This document shows, one piece after another, positions 1 through 5,823 of a stretch of DNA of 5,823 nt. The notes under the pieces were generated by a model. The model saw only the letters and a list, made by a program, of their open reading frames with translations, was not told the DNA's origin and did not search any database. Source of the DNA: CAYURR01 sp964446745 (GTDB lineage Bacteria; Bacillota; Clostridia; Lachnospirales; WQUN01); assembly GCA_964446745.1 (NCBI GenBank), contig CAYURR010000182.1:1-5823 (forward strand), written 5' to 3'. A program made the translations under genes and the position numbers. Numbering within the stretch: position 1 is the stretch's first letter; the number at the start of each line of letters is the position of its first letter.

Positions 1-39
1 CCTATATATAGCTTAATCTATTCGGAAGGCGGCCATCTT

Positions 40-1011
40 ATGTCAAAAAAACTTTCAGCACAGATTGATCTGCATACGCATACCACGCACTCGGACGGCT
101 CAATGCCACCCTCTGCTTTAATGCGCCTTGCCGATGAGCTCGATCTCTACGCGATCGCAATAACAGATCATGATACGGTCGGCGGTCTGCAATCCATATC
201 GGAGAGCAGCGACACGTTCGCATGCAAACTCGTCAACGGCATAGAGATCAGCGCGCAGTACACGATAGGTGAATATGAGCCGCAGGAGCTTCATATACTC
301 GGCTTCGGGGTTGATCCGTATTCGGATGAGTTGCAAAAAGGGCTCGAGATCTTTCGCGAGATACGCAGCACTCGCAACACGGAGATGATCACAGCACTCG
401 AGCGTAACGGTGTGCATATCGACTATGAGGCGTTAAAAGAACTGTGTGTGAACCTCGAGTATGAGGAGGGAGGCATGGCCACAGGTACCGGCATTTCACA
501 CGAGCCAGTCATAGGGCGGGCGCATTTTGCAAGATATCTCAGCGACCACGGCTATGTTGACTCCCCAATGGATGCATTCACACGATACCTGAGCCCTGGC
601 TGCTGCGCATATGTCCCGAAGAAGCTCGCGGACGCAAAAAAAGCCATCGGCTTGATACACAAGGCCGGCGGCTTAGCATTCTGGGCACACCCGGTAAATC
701 ATCTATCCAACCGCAGTCGCATATACAGCGCGAAGGGCATTGTTTCATACGAGAACATAGAAGCCATCGCAAGCAGCCTCATCGAAATGGGTCTCGACGG
801 CATCGAGGCACTATATTCGACCTATAGCCCCGAGGATAGCTACGCTATGATGCAGATCGCCAAAAAGTACGGCCTGTTGATCAGCGGCGGTAGCGATTTC
901 CACGGAGAGTTGAAGCCGAAGATAGCGCTCGGTACAGGTACGGGAGATTTGTATGTGGGTATTAAGTATTATGAGGATTTGATTGAGGCTATAGCATCCA
1001 GGCGGAGATGA
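40..1011 (+). CDS. PHP-domain metal-dependent phosphoesterase (nucleoside 3',5'-bisphosphate phosphatase / RNase AM type)
   Basis: This is a complete 323-residue protein of the PHP superfamily. The metal-ligand set is visible in order: HTH at residues 12-14 with D19, H44 in ITDHD, E69 in NGIEIS, H85 in ELHILGF, H162 in GRAHFARYL, H217 in FWAHP, and D286 and H288 in GGSDFHG. This is the usual pattern for a two- or three-metal phosphoesterase. Characterised relatives (E. coli TrpH/RNase AM, Chromobacterium CV1693) remove phosphate from 3'-phosphoadenosine 5'-phosphate-like nucleotides or trim RNA 5' ends; the substrate here is inferred. The protein is somewhat longer than the roughly 280-290 residues usual in the family. 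The extra length appears to lie near residues 138-157 and 222-245. There is no signal peptide, so it should be cytoplasmic. The ATG is preceded by GGAAGG at 24-29 with a rather long 10-base spacer. It is convergent with the ECF operon, so it is not part of it. Confidence 0.9.
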   Translation: MSKKLSAQIDLHTHTTHSDGSMPPSALMRLADELDLYAIAITDHDTVGGLQSISESSDTFACKLVNGIEISAQYTIGEYEPQELHILGFGVDPYSDELQKGLEIFREIRSTRNTEMITALERNGVHIDYEALKELCVNLEYEEGGMATGTGISHEPVIGRAHFARYLSDHGYVDSPMDAFTRYLSPGCCAYVPKKLADAKKAIGLIHKAGGLAFWAHPVNHLSNRSRIYSAKGIVSYENIEAIASSLIEMGLDGIEALYSTYSPEDSYAMMQIAKKYGLLISGGSDFHGELKPKIALGTGTGDLYVGIKYYEDLIEAIASRRR

Positions 1012-1024
1012 ATAACCCATCCCC

Positions 1025-1855
1025 TTACCCGAACGGATTATAAAATCTCCCGCCGTTTACAAAGTATAGTCCAAACGAGATCGCAAACAACAGCACCGAA
1101 AACGCTACGGCAAGCACATCGATTTTCTGTATGGGCTTTGCGGCGTACCAGGTGCGCTTTTTATTTTTGCCAAACCTACGCAGTTCCATCGCGTTACTGA
1201 TGACCTCTATACGCTGTAGGCTCGAAAATATCAACGGTATTATAATACTCACCGCGTTTACTATGCGCTTGGTCAGCTTTTCCTTCTTGGATATATCGAT
1301 GCCACGTGCCTGCTGTGCGAGTGCGACAGAGAAAAAGCTCTGTTGTATGTCGGGAATATAACGTAATGCGAGGCTCACCGAGTATGCGATCTTGTAATTT
1401 ACGCCGATCCTATTTAAAGAGGCCGCGAACTCAGACGGATTTGTCGTGAGCAAAAACAACAACGCTACCGGCAACACCGTGAAATATTTAAGCGTCACAT
1501 TAAACTGATAAAACAACTGCTCTGATGTCACCGTATAGCGTCCCACAATATGAAACAGATCATGTTGTGTCCCGAATATCTTACAACCCTCGAGTGGTGA
1601 GAACACGAACAGCGCGATATTGTTCAATGTCAGAGCAAGCACGATAAATACCAGCACGATCCATATATCCTTTAACGTAACCTTAGAAATATAGAACAGA
1701 AACACACCGAGCGCAAACATCGTAAGCAACAGCCTAGTGTCATATGTGATCATACCCGCGAGCGACCAGAACAGAAAAAACAACAGCTTACTGCCGCCGG
1801 TCAGCTTATGTACCGGAGACGGTCTGTCTATATATGCCAACATCGTTGCTCTCAT
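1025..1855 (-). CDS. ecfT: ECF transporter transmembrane component EcfT (CbiQ/YkoC family)
   Basis: This is a 276-residue integral membrane protein, the T component that links the ABC ATPases to a substrate-binding S component. Hydrophobic segments lie at about residues 22-36, 41-56, 63-86, 119-137, 200-212 and 245-266. The region around residues 138-175 (TTNPSEF, then ALRYIPDIQQSF) is typical of the CbiQ/EcfT family. The two coupling-helix motifs that dock on the ATPases are present: ARG at 183-185 (AQQARGIDI) and LRR at 225-227 (AMELRRFGK). The second has Arg in place of the usual final Gly but keeps the central Arg. The start at 1855 is supported by GGAGGTG at 1861-1867 with a 5-base spacer, and it overlaps the stop of the upstream ATPase gene as ATGA, indicating translational coupling. 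It is the last gene of its operon, since the PHP gene lies convergent 13 bases away. The family assignment is firm; the transported substrate is unknown. Confidence 0.93.
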   Translation of the reverse strand: MRATMLAYIDRPSPVHKLTGGSKLLFFLFWSLAGMITYDTRLLLTMFALGVFLFYISKVTLKDIWIVLVFIVLALTLNNIALFVFSPLEGCKIFGTQHDLFHIVGRYTVTSEQLFYQFNVTLKYFTVLPVALLFLLTTNPSEFAASLNRIGVNYKIAYSVSLALRYIPDIQQSFFSVALAQQARGIDISKKEKLTKRIVNAVSIIIPLIFSSLQRIEVISNAMELRRFGKNKKRTWYAAKPIQKIDVLAVAFSVLLFAISFGLYFVNGGRFYNPFG

Positions 1856-3609
1856 CCATTCACCTCCGTTCTGTCCCCATTCTGATGTCCCTTATGCTTT
1901 CGTTCCCATGCTATAAAGTTTTGCACAAACTCTATCGGTTCATCGATACCGACCTTCACGGCCAAGGTATATAACGAGGTCTCTTTAAGGTTAGCCTTCT
2001 CAATAAGCCCCGCGTCCGACAGCGTATACGCGGTAGAGCCGTCAAACAACAGCTCCCCGTCGGACATCACGAGGCAACGGTCGGTGTATTCGAGCATCAG
2101 ATGCATATCGTGCGTGATCATGATGATCGTGATCCCCTGTTCGTTTAACGTCCGCAGAAACTCCATGATCTCTGTATAATGTTTAAAATCCTGTCCGGCC
2201 GTCGGCTCGTCCAAAATGATCAACTGTGGGCTCAGCGACAGTATAGAAGCTATCGTAACGCGCTTTTTCTGTCCGAAGCTCAATGCCGAGACGGGCCAGT
2301 TGCGCATCGGATATAATCCGCAGACGCGCAGCGCCTCGTTCACACGTTCGGTTACGGCCTCTTCACTCTCGCCCCTGACCCTCAGGCCCAGCGCCACCTC
2401 GTCAAATATGCCGGGCTTTACGATCATCTCATTCGGGTTCTGCATGACCATACCGATACGCTTCGCGCGCTCCTTAATCGTATCGTCGCAGATATCCCTG
2501 CCCTCGTAGTATATTTTTCCCTTATTCTGCTTTACAAAACCGCATACCAATTTCGTGAGTGTCGACTTCCCTGCCCCGTTGCGGCCTACGATACTGATCA
2601 TCTCACCCTTCTGTATTGCAAAGCTCACATCCCGAAGCACAGGTCTTTCTTCGTCGTAGCCAAACGAAACATGCTCAAGTCTCAGTATCTCCGTATCGGA
2701 GGTTTCATGCCGTGCGGGTTCGATACTCTGAGCGAACGCTTTCATACGATCGGCAAACATGCCGCCGTCAAGCTGATCTACGATGTCCGTGCGTTTGGCA
2801 TTAGCCGTATCAGGCTTTACGGTACAGCCCGCGTATTTGAGCGCCGATATATATAGCGGCTCGCGCAGCCCGCATTCGGTCAGTATATTTGCCCACAGTA
2901 AATCCTCGGGCGGCATATCCGCTACGATTTTACCATCGTATACGACAATGATCCGATCCAGATCCAGATGCAACACATCCTCGAGTCTATGCTCGATGAT
3001 CACCACCGTGACGCCCGTGCGCTTATGAACCTCGCCAATCAGTGAGACAGCCTGCTTGCCCGTCGCGGGGTCCAAATTTGCGAGAGGCTCGTCAAATAAT
3101 AGGATATCCACATCGTCGACCATCACACCCGCAAGTGAGCAGCGTTGCTTCTGACCACCCGAGAGCTCCTGCGGCGCGTTTTTAAGATGCGTGTTTATCG
3201 AAACGGTCTTTGATACCTCAAACACACGCTCGATCATTTCGTTCTGGGCGACACAGTCGTTTTCCATTGCAAAAGCTATATCCTCAGCCACTGTGAGTCC
3301 TATAAACTGTCCGTCTGTATCCTGCAGCACCGTACCGACCATCTTAGATATCTGTGAGATGCTCGCATCCTTTGTCTCAAATTTCTTGTCCCCACAGCCC
3401 AATGTAAGGCTACCCATTATCTCACCCGTATACGAAAATGGGATAAGGCCGTTCAGACAATGCCCGAGAGTGGATTTACCTGACCCGGACGGTCCCACGA
3501 TCAATACCTTTTCGCCGCGCTTTATAGCGAGGTTTATGTTCGTGAGCGTCGGCTCGGCCTGACTGCGATATTTAAATGAAAAATCCTTGAACTCTATAAT
3601 GTTTTCCAT
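1852..3609 (-). CDS. ECF transporter energising ATPase, two fused ABC domains (YkoD-like)
   Basis: This is a 585-residue protein with two complete ABC ATPase domains in one chain, doing the work of the separate EcfA1/EcfA2 pair. Domain 1 (about 1-235) has Walker A GPSGSGKST at 39-47, Q-loop Q96, signature LSGGQ at 149-153, Walker B LLFDEP with catalytic E174, and switch His207. Domain 2 (about 305-540) has Walker A GRNGAGKST at 342-350, Q390, a variant signature LSFGQ at 443-447, LIILDEP with E468, and His500. Both ATP sites therefore look competent. A linker of about 70 residues (236-305) joins them, and a tail of about 45 residues follows. I chose the ATG at 3609 because GGAGG at 3615-3619 precedes it by 5 bases and it matches the usual MENIIEF-like start. 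An in-frame TTG at 3642 would add 11 residues read through a hairpin and lacks a ribosome binding site. The gene ends overlapping ecfT. It is inferred to act at the inner face of the membrane with EcfT and an S component encoded elsewhere. Confidence 0.93.
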   Translation of the reverse strand: MENIIEFKDFSFKYRSQAEPTLTNINLAIKRGEKVLIVGPSGSGKSTLGHCLNGLIPFSYTGEIMGSLTLGCGDKKFETKDASISQISKMVGTVLQDTDGQFIGLTVAEDIAFAMENDCVAQNEMIERVFEVSKTVSINTHLKNAPQELSGGQKQRCSLAGVMVDDVDILLFDEPLANLDPATGKQAVSLIGEVHKRTGVTVVIIEHRLEDVLHLDLDRIIVVYDGKIVADMPPEDLLWANILTECGLREPLYISALKYAGCTVKPDTANAKRTDIVDQLDGGMFADRMKAFAQSIEPARHETSDTEILRLEHVSFGYDEERPVLRDVSFAIQKGEMISIVGRNGAGKSTLTKLVCGFVKQNKGKIYYEGRDICDDTIKERAKRIGMVMQNPNEMIVKPGIFDEVALGLRVRGESEEAVTERVNEALRVCGLYPMRNWPVSALSFGQKKRVTIASILSLSPQLIILDEPTAGQDFKHYTEIMEFLRTLNEQGITIIMITHDMHLMLEYTDRCLVMSDGELLFDGSTAYTLSDAGLIEKANLKETSLYTLAVKVGIDEPIEFVQNFIAWERKHKGHQNGDRTEVNG

Positions 3610-3622
3610 AGTTTCCTCCGAC

Positions 3623-3637
3623 TGCGGCAGAGCCGCA
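3623..3637 (-). promoter_or_regulatory. GC-rich hairpin in the 5' leader of the ECF operon
   Basis: A perfect inverted repeat, TGCGGC-3-GCCGCA, gives a 6-base-pair GC-rich stem with a 3-base loop. In the minus-strand transcript it lies about 9 bases after the predicted start of transcription and ends 3 bases before the GGAGG of the ATPase gene. No run of U follows, so it is not an intrinsic terminator. A 5' stabilising stem-loop or a modest influence on ribosome access is possible. The repeat itself is directly visible; the function is inferred. Confidence 0.45.
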
Positions 3638-3652
3638 CGCAATATCAGACAC

Positions 3653-3661
3653 AGTATACCA
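3653..3661 (-). promoter_or_regulatory. Probable extended -10 promoter of the ECF operon
   Basis: Read on the minus strand this is TGGTATACT: a -10 hexamer TATACT (five of six matches to TATAAT) with the TGn extension directly upstream. No good -35 hexamer sits at 16-18 bases, which is tolerated in extended -10 promoters. Transcription would start near 3646, giving a leader of about 37 bases before the ATG at 3609. That is too short for a riboswitch such as the thiamine pyrophosphate type. Confidence 0.5.
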
Positions 3662-3679
3662 TATGAAGTTATTTTTGTG

Positions 3680-3708
3680 TTGAATCCTTCAAGGATTCAT
3701 GGTTAAAT
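3680..3708 (+). promoter_or_regulatory. Probable sigma-70-type promoter of the beta-galactosidase gene
   Basis: TTGAAT at 3680-3685 (four of six matches to TTGACA) and TTAAAT at 3703-3708 (four of six matches to TATAAT) are separated by exactly 17 bases. Transcription would begin near 3715, leaving a leader of about 27 bases before the ATG at 3742. The hexamers are only moderate, which suits a regulated promoter. An alternative -10, TATATT at 3721-3726, lies too close to the start codon and lacks a -35 partner. Confidence 0.45.
3681..3699. promoter_or_regulatory. Perfect 19-bp palindrome, candidate operator
   Basis: TGAATCCTT-C-AAGGATTCA is an inverted repeat with two perfect 9-base arms around a single central base. 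It starts inside the putative -35 element and fills most of the spacer of the beta-galactosidase promoter (about -34 to -16), the classic position for a repressor. Relative to the ECF promoter it lies at about -35 to -53, so the same protein could affect both directions. It does not match the catabolite-repression cre consensus, and neither strand has a T run after it, so it is not an intrinsic terminator. The regulator is not encoded in the window. Confidence 0.6.
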
Positions 3709-3741
3709 GTATGGAATGTTTATATTTTGGGGGAGAAGGAT

Positions 3742-5781
3742 ATGCAGGTCACGAAGCTAAGGCAAATGATTCACGGCGGCGATTACAACCCCGATCAATG
3801 GCTGGATCGTCCGGACATACTCGAAAAGGACATTGAGCTCATGAAAAAGGCGGGCTGCAACGCGATGTCTGTAGGGATATTCGCATGGGCGGCTCTCGAG
3901 CCCGAGGAAGGCGTCTACCATTTCGAATGGCTCGACACGGTCATCGACAATCTCTATGCAAACGGCATCTATACGGTGCTTGCCACGCCGTCCGGCGCAC
4001 GTCCTGCGTGGATGGCGCAGAAATACCCCGAGGTTTTACGCGTAAACGATAACGGCGTGAGAAACCATTTCGGAGCGCGTCATAACCATTGCTATACCTC
4101 ACCCGAATACAGACGCCTCGTAATGGCGATGAACACCGAGCTTGCGAAGCGTTATGCCCAGCATCCGGCTGTCATTCTCTGGCACATATCAAACGAGTAC
4201 GGTGGCGAATGTCACTGCCCGCTCTGCACCGCGGCGTTTGTCGAATGGCTAAAGGAACGCTACGACAACGATCTCGACAGGCTGAACCGCTCGTGGTGGT
4301 CGGCGTTTTGGAGTCATACATATACAGACTGGTCGCAGATCGAGTCGCCCTTGCATATCGGCGAGACTGGCGTTCACGGCCTTACAATCGATTGGAAGCG
4401 CTTCGTGACGCATCAGACAATTGATTTTATGCAGCATGAGGTCGCACCTCTTCGCACTGCCAACCCCGATATACCCGTCACCACAAATTTAATGGGCTAT
4501 TACGACGGCCTCAACTACGGCAAGTTTAAGGACATATGCGATGTTATCAGCTGGGATAACTATCCGCACTGGCATTCCGGAAACGATGCGGAGCTTTCCG
4601 ATGTGATTTCCGCTGCGCATGACCTGATGCGCTCATTAAAGCCCGGCAAACCATGGCTTTTGATGGAATCCACACCATCCGTTACGAACTGGCAACCCGT
4701 GAGCAAACTCAAACGTCCCGGTATGCATATGTTATCGTCTATGCATGCGGTCGCACACGGCTCGGACAGTGTTCAATATTTCCAATGGCGCAAGAGCAGA
4801 GGCTCATCGGAAAAACTGCACGGCGCGGTCGTGGATCATTACGGCGAGGCCGATACGCGCGTGTTCAACGATGTCACGGAGGTCGGCGAACGCTTGAAGT
4901 CTCTTTCTGAGATCGTCGGCACATCCTTTGTGTCAAAGGCCGCGATCATCTTTGATACAGAAAATCGCTGGGTCATTAAGGATAAAAAGGGCCCGCGTAA
5001 TCAAGACCCCGGTGCAACAGAGGAGATGCTATTGCACTACTCCGCACTCAGAAAACTCGGTATCAACATCGATCTCGTGGATATGGAGAGCGATTTTTCA
5101 TCATATAAGTTAGTAGTAGCACCGATGCTGTACATGTTCCGTGCAGGCATCGAGAAGAAGCTGCGCGACTTCGTAGAAAACGGCGGCACACTCGTGATGA
5201 CCTACGAAAGCGGCATCGCAGACGAATACGATCTTTGCTATTTAGGCGGCGTACCCGGTGGCGGCATGGGCGAGGTGCTCGGCCTGCGTTCCGAGGAGAT
5301 AGATGCTCTGTACGATCACGATACGAACCACGGCGTCTACAAGGGCAAGACATATAAAATAACTAAATATTGTGATCTCGTTCACGCGACCACCGCAAAG
5401 GTGCTGTCGACCTACGGCTCTGATTTTTACAAGGGTCGCCCATGCGTGACTGTAAATGACTTCGGCATGGGTCAGGCTTACTATATCTGTGCGCGCTTTG
5501 AGAAGGATTTCTACGGTGACTTTTATCGCAGGGTCACAAAGGAACTCGGCATCATCCCGTTATCGGTTTATGTAGAGGATGATGTACGCTACACGATACG
5601 CACAGTTACATCTACTGACTCGGATACCCCAAAGGAGTATTACTTCTTTATGAATTTCTCACCTGAGGGCAAGATCATGCAGCTGCCGTTTGACATGATC
5701 GATATTGAAACCGGCAAGATATCCGATACCCTGAGTATGTTCGGCTACGGCGTGCATATACTCACAAAGGTTTCGGAGTAA
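3742..5781 (+). CDS. GH42 beta-galactosidase, cytoplasmic, zinc-binding type
   Basis: This is a complete 679-residue glycoside hydrolase of family 42, of usual length. It releases terminal beta-linked galactose from galactosides by a retaining mechanism. The N-terminal TIM barrel (about 1-390) opens with the family mark HGGDYNPDQW at 11-20. The acid/base is E152 in HISNEYGG, and the nucleophile is E309 in LLMESTPS. The conserved block FQWRKSRGSSEKLHG lies at 347-361. C117, C157, C159 and C162 match the four-cysteine zinc site known from Thermus A4 beta-galactosidase. A trimerisation-type domain (about 391-600) and a small C-terminal beta domain follow. No signal peptide is present, so galactosides must be imported by a transporter not seen here. 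The ATG at 3742 is preferred over the in-frame TTG at 3727 because that TTG overlaps the ribosome binding site (GGGGGAG, 3729-3735, 6 bases before the ATG). The gene is divergent from the ECF operon. Natural substrate (lactose, plant galactan or other oligosaccharides) cannot be decided. Confidence 0.95.
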   Translation: MQVTKLRQMIHGGDYNPDQWLDRPDILEKDIELMKKAGCNAMSVGIFAWAALEPEEGVYHFEWLDTVIDNLYANGIYTVLATPSGARPAWMAQKYPEVLRVNDNGVRNHFGARHNHCYTSPEYRRLVMAMNTELAKRYAQHPAVILWHISNEYGGECHCPLCTAAFVEWLKERYDNDLDRLNRSWWSAFWSHTYTDWSQIESPLHIGETGVHGLTIDWKRFVTHQTIDFMQHEVAPLRTANPDIPVTTNLMGYYDGLNYGKFKDICDVISWDNYPHWHSGNDAELSDVISAAHDLMRSLKPGKPWLLMESTPSVTNWQPVSKLKRPGMHMLSSMHAVAHGSDSVQYFQWRKSRGSSEKLHGAVVDHYGEADTRVFNDVTEVGERLKSLSEIVGTSFVSKAAIIFDTENRWVIKDKKGPRNQDPGATEEMLLHYSALRKLGINIDLVDMESDFSSYKLVVAPMLYMFRAGIEKKLRDFVENGGTLVMTYESGIADEYDLCYLGGVPGGGMGEVLGLRSEEIDALYDHDTNHGVYKGKTYKITKYCDLVHATTAKVLSTYGSDFYKGRPCVTVNDFGMGQAYYICARFEKDFYGDFYRRVTKELGIIPLSVYVEDDVRYTIRTVTSTDSDTPKEYYFFMNFSPEGKIMQLPFDMIDIETGKISDTLSMFGYGVHILTKVSE

Positions 5782-5790
5782 TAAATATAT

Positions 5791-5797
5791 AGGAGGG
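5791..5797 (+). promoter_or_regulatory. Ribosome binding site of the downstream gene
   Basis: AGGAGGG is a near-perfect Shine-Dalgarno sequence placed 5 bases before the ATG at 5803. It marks a real gene start even though only seven codons lie in the window. The 21-base gap after the beta-galactosidase stop holds no hairpin or separate promoter, so read-through from the upstream gene is expected. Confidence 0.8.
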
Positions 5798-5802
5798 CAA
5801 CA

Positions 5803-5823
5803 ATGGACAGAGTGTACAATTTT
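5803..5823 (+). CDS. serC: Start of a downstream gene, probably phosphoserine aminotransferase (partial, cut by window end)
   Basis: Only seven codons are present, encoding MDRVYNF. This matches the highly characteristic beginning of SerC proteins, which typically start with a short Met-Arg-Val-Tyr-Asn-Phe-like stretch followed by Ser-Ala-Gly-Pro. SerC makes 3-phosphoserine from 3-phosphohydroxypyruvate and glutamate in serine synthesis. That a gene starts here is well supported by the preceding AGGAGGG. Its identity rests on seven residues only and remains an inference. It begins 21 bases after the beta-galactosidase stop on the same strand. Confidence 0.55.

Noticed and set aside
1..39. A promoter for the PHP gene in the TATATATA stretch near the window start
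   Set aside because: The AT-rich stretch could supply a -10 element, but any -35 would lie outside the window, so it cannot be supported.
3191..3562. A 123-codon open frame on the plus strand, antisense to the first ABC domain
   Set aside because: It lies wholly within the strongly supported ATPase gene, has no ribosome binding site noted, and its translation resembles no domain I know; it is a shadow of the coding strand.
3610..3642. An N-terminal extension of the ATPase from an in-frame TTG at 3642
   Set aside because: It has no Shine-Dalgarno sequence, would be translated through the leader hairpin, and starts only about 4 bases after the predicted transcription start. The ATG at 3609 has an ideal GGAGG.
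3681..3699. The palindrome as an intrinsic terminator
   Set aside because: Neither strand has a T run after it, the arms are not GC-rich, and it lies upstream of both divergent genes rather than after a gene.
3727..3741. A TTG start for the beta-galactosidase, five codons upstream
   Set aside because: The TTG overlaps the purine-rich ribosome binding site GGGGGAG that serves the ATG at 3742, and the family normally starts a few residues before the GGDYNP motif.
1..5823. CRISPR arrays, tRNA or rRNA genes, insertion sequences, toxin-antitoxin or defence genes
   Set aside because: No regularly spaced repeats, transposase motifs, terminal inverted repeats or RNA gene signatures were seen; almost the whole window is filled by four recognisable protein genes.

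Overview
The window reads as an ordinary chromosomal stretch from a bacterium, most likely a Gram-positive member of the Bacillota, class Clostridia (gut or rumen type). The reasons are strong GGAGG-type ribosome binding sites close to the starts, an ECF-type vitamin transporter with a fused double ATPase, a cytoplasmic GH42 beta-galactosidase of the zinc-binding kind, and roughly balanced base composition with frequent ATA isoleucine codons. Genus cannot be read from the sequence.

Layout: (1) 40-1011, plus strand: a PHP-domain metal-dependent phosphoesterase of the nucleoside-bisphosphate phosphatase/RNase AM type with all expected metal ligands. (2) 1025-3609, minus strand: a two-gene operon, read from right to left, of a fused double-ABC ECF ATPase followed by the ECF transmembrane component EcfT, coupled by a 4-base ATGA overlap. 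The operon is convergent with the PHP gene across a 13-base gap. (3) 3610-3741: a short divergent regulatory region with a probable extended -10 promoter for the ECF operon, a probable sigma-70-type promoter for the beta-galactosidase, a perfect 9+1+9 palindrome inside that second promoter, and a GC-rich hairpin in the ECF leader just before the ribosome binding site. (4) 3742-5781, plus strand: a complete GH42 beta-galactosidase. (5) 5803 to the window end: the first seven codons of a next gene whose start (MDRVYNF) resembles phosphoserine aminotransferase, SerC.

How the genes work together: the ATPase and EcfT form an energising module for small-molecule (vitamin or metal) uptake, but no substrate-binding S component is encoded beside them, so the substrate cannot be named. 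The beta-galactosidase would hydrolyse imported galactosides in the cytoplasm, and the palindrome in its promoter suggests repression by a dimeric regulator not encoded here. The PHP enzyme looks like housekeeping nucleotide/RNA metabolism. No mobile element, CRISPR array, tRNA, rRNA or clearly new system was seen. The best leads are the palindromic operator in the divergent region, the ECF module without an S component, and the beta-galactosidase/serC-like arrangement.
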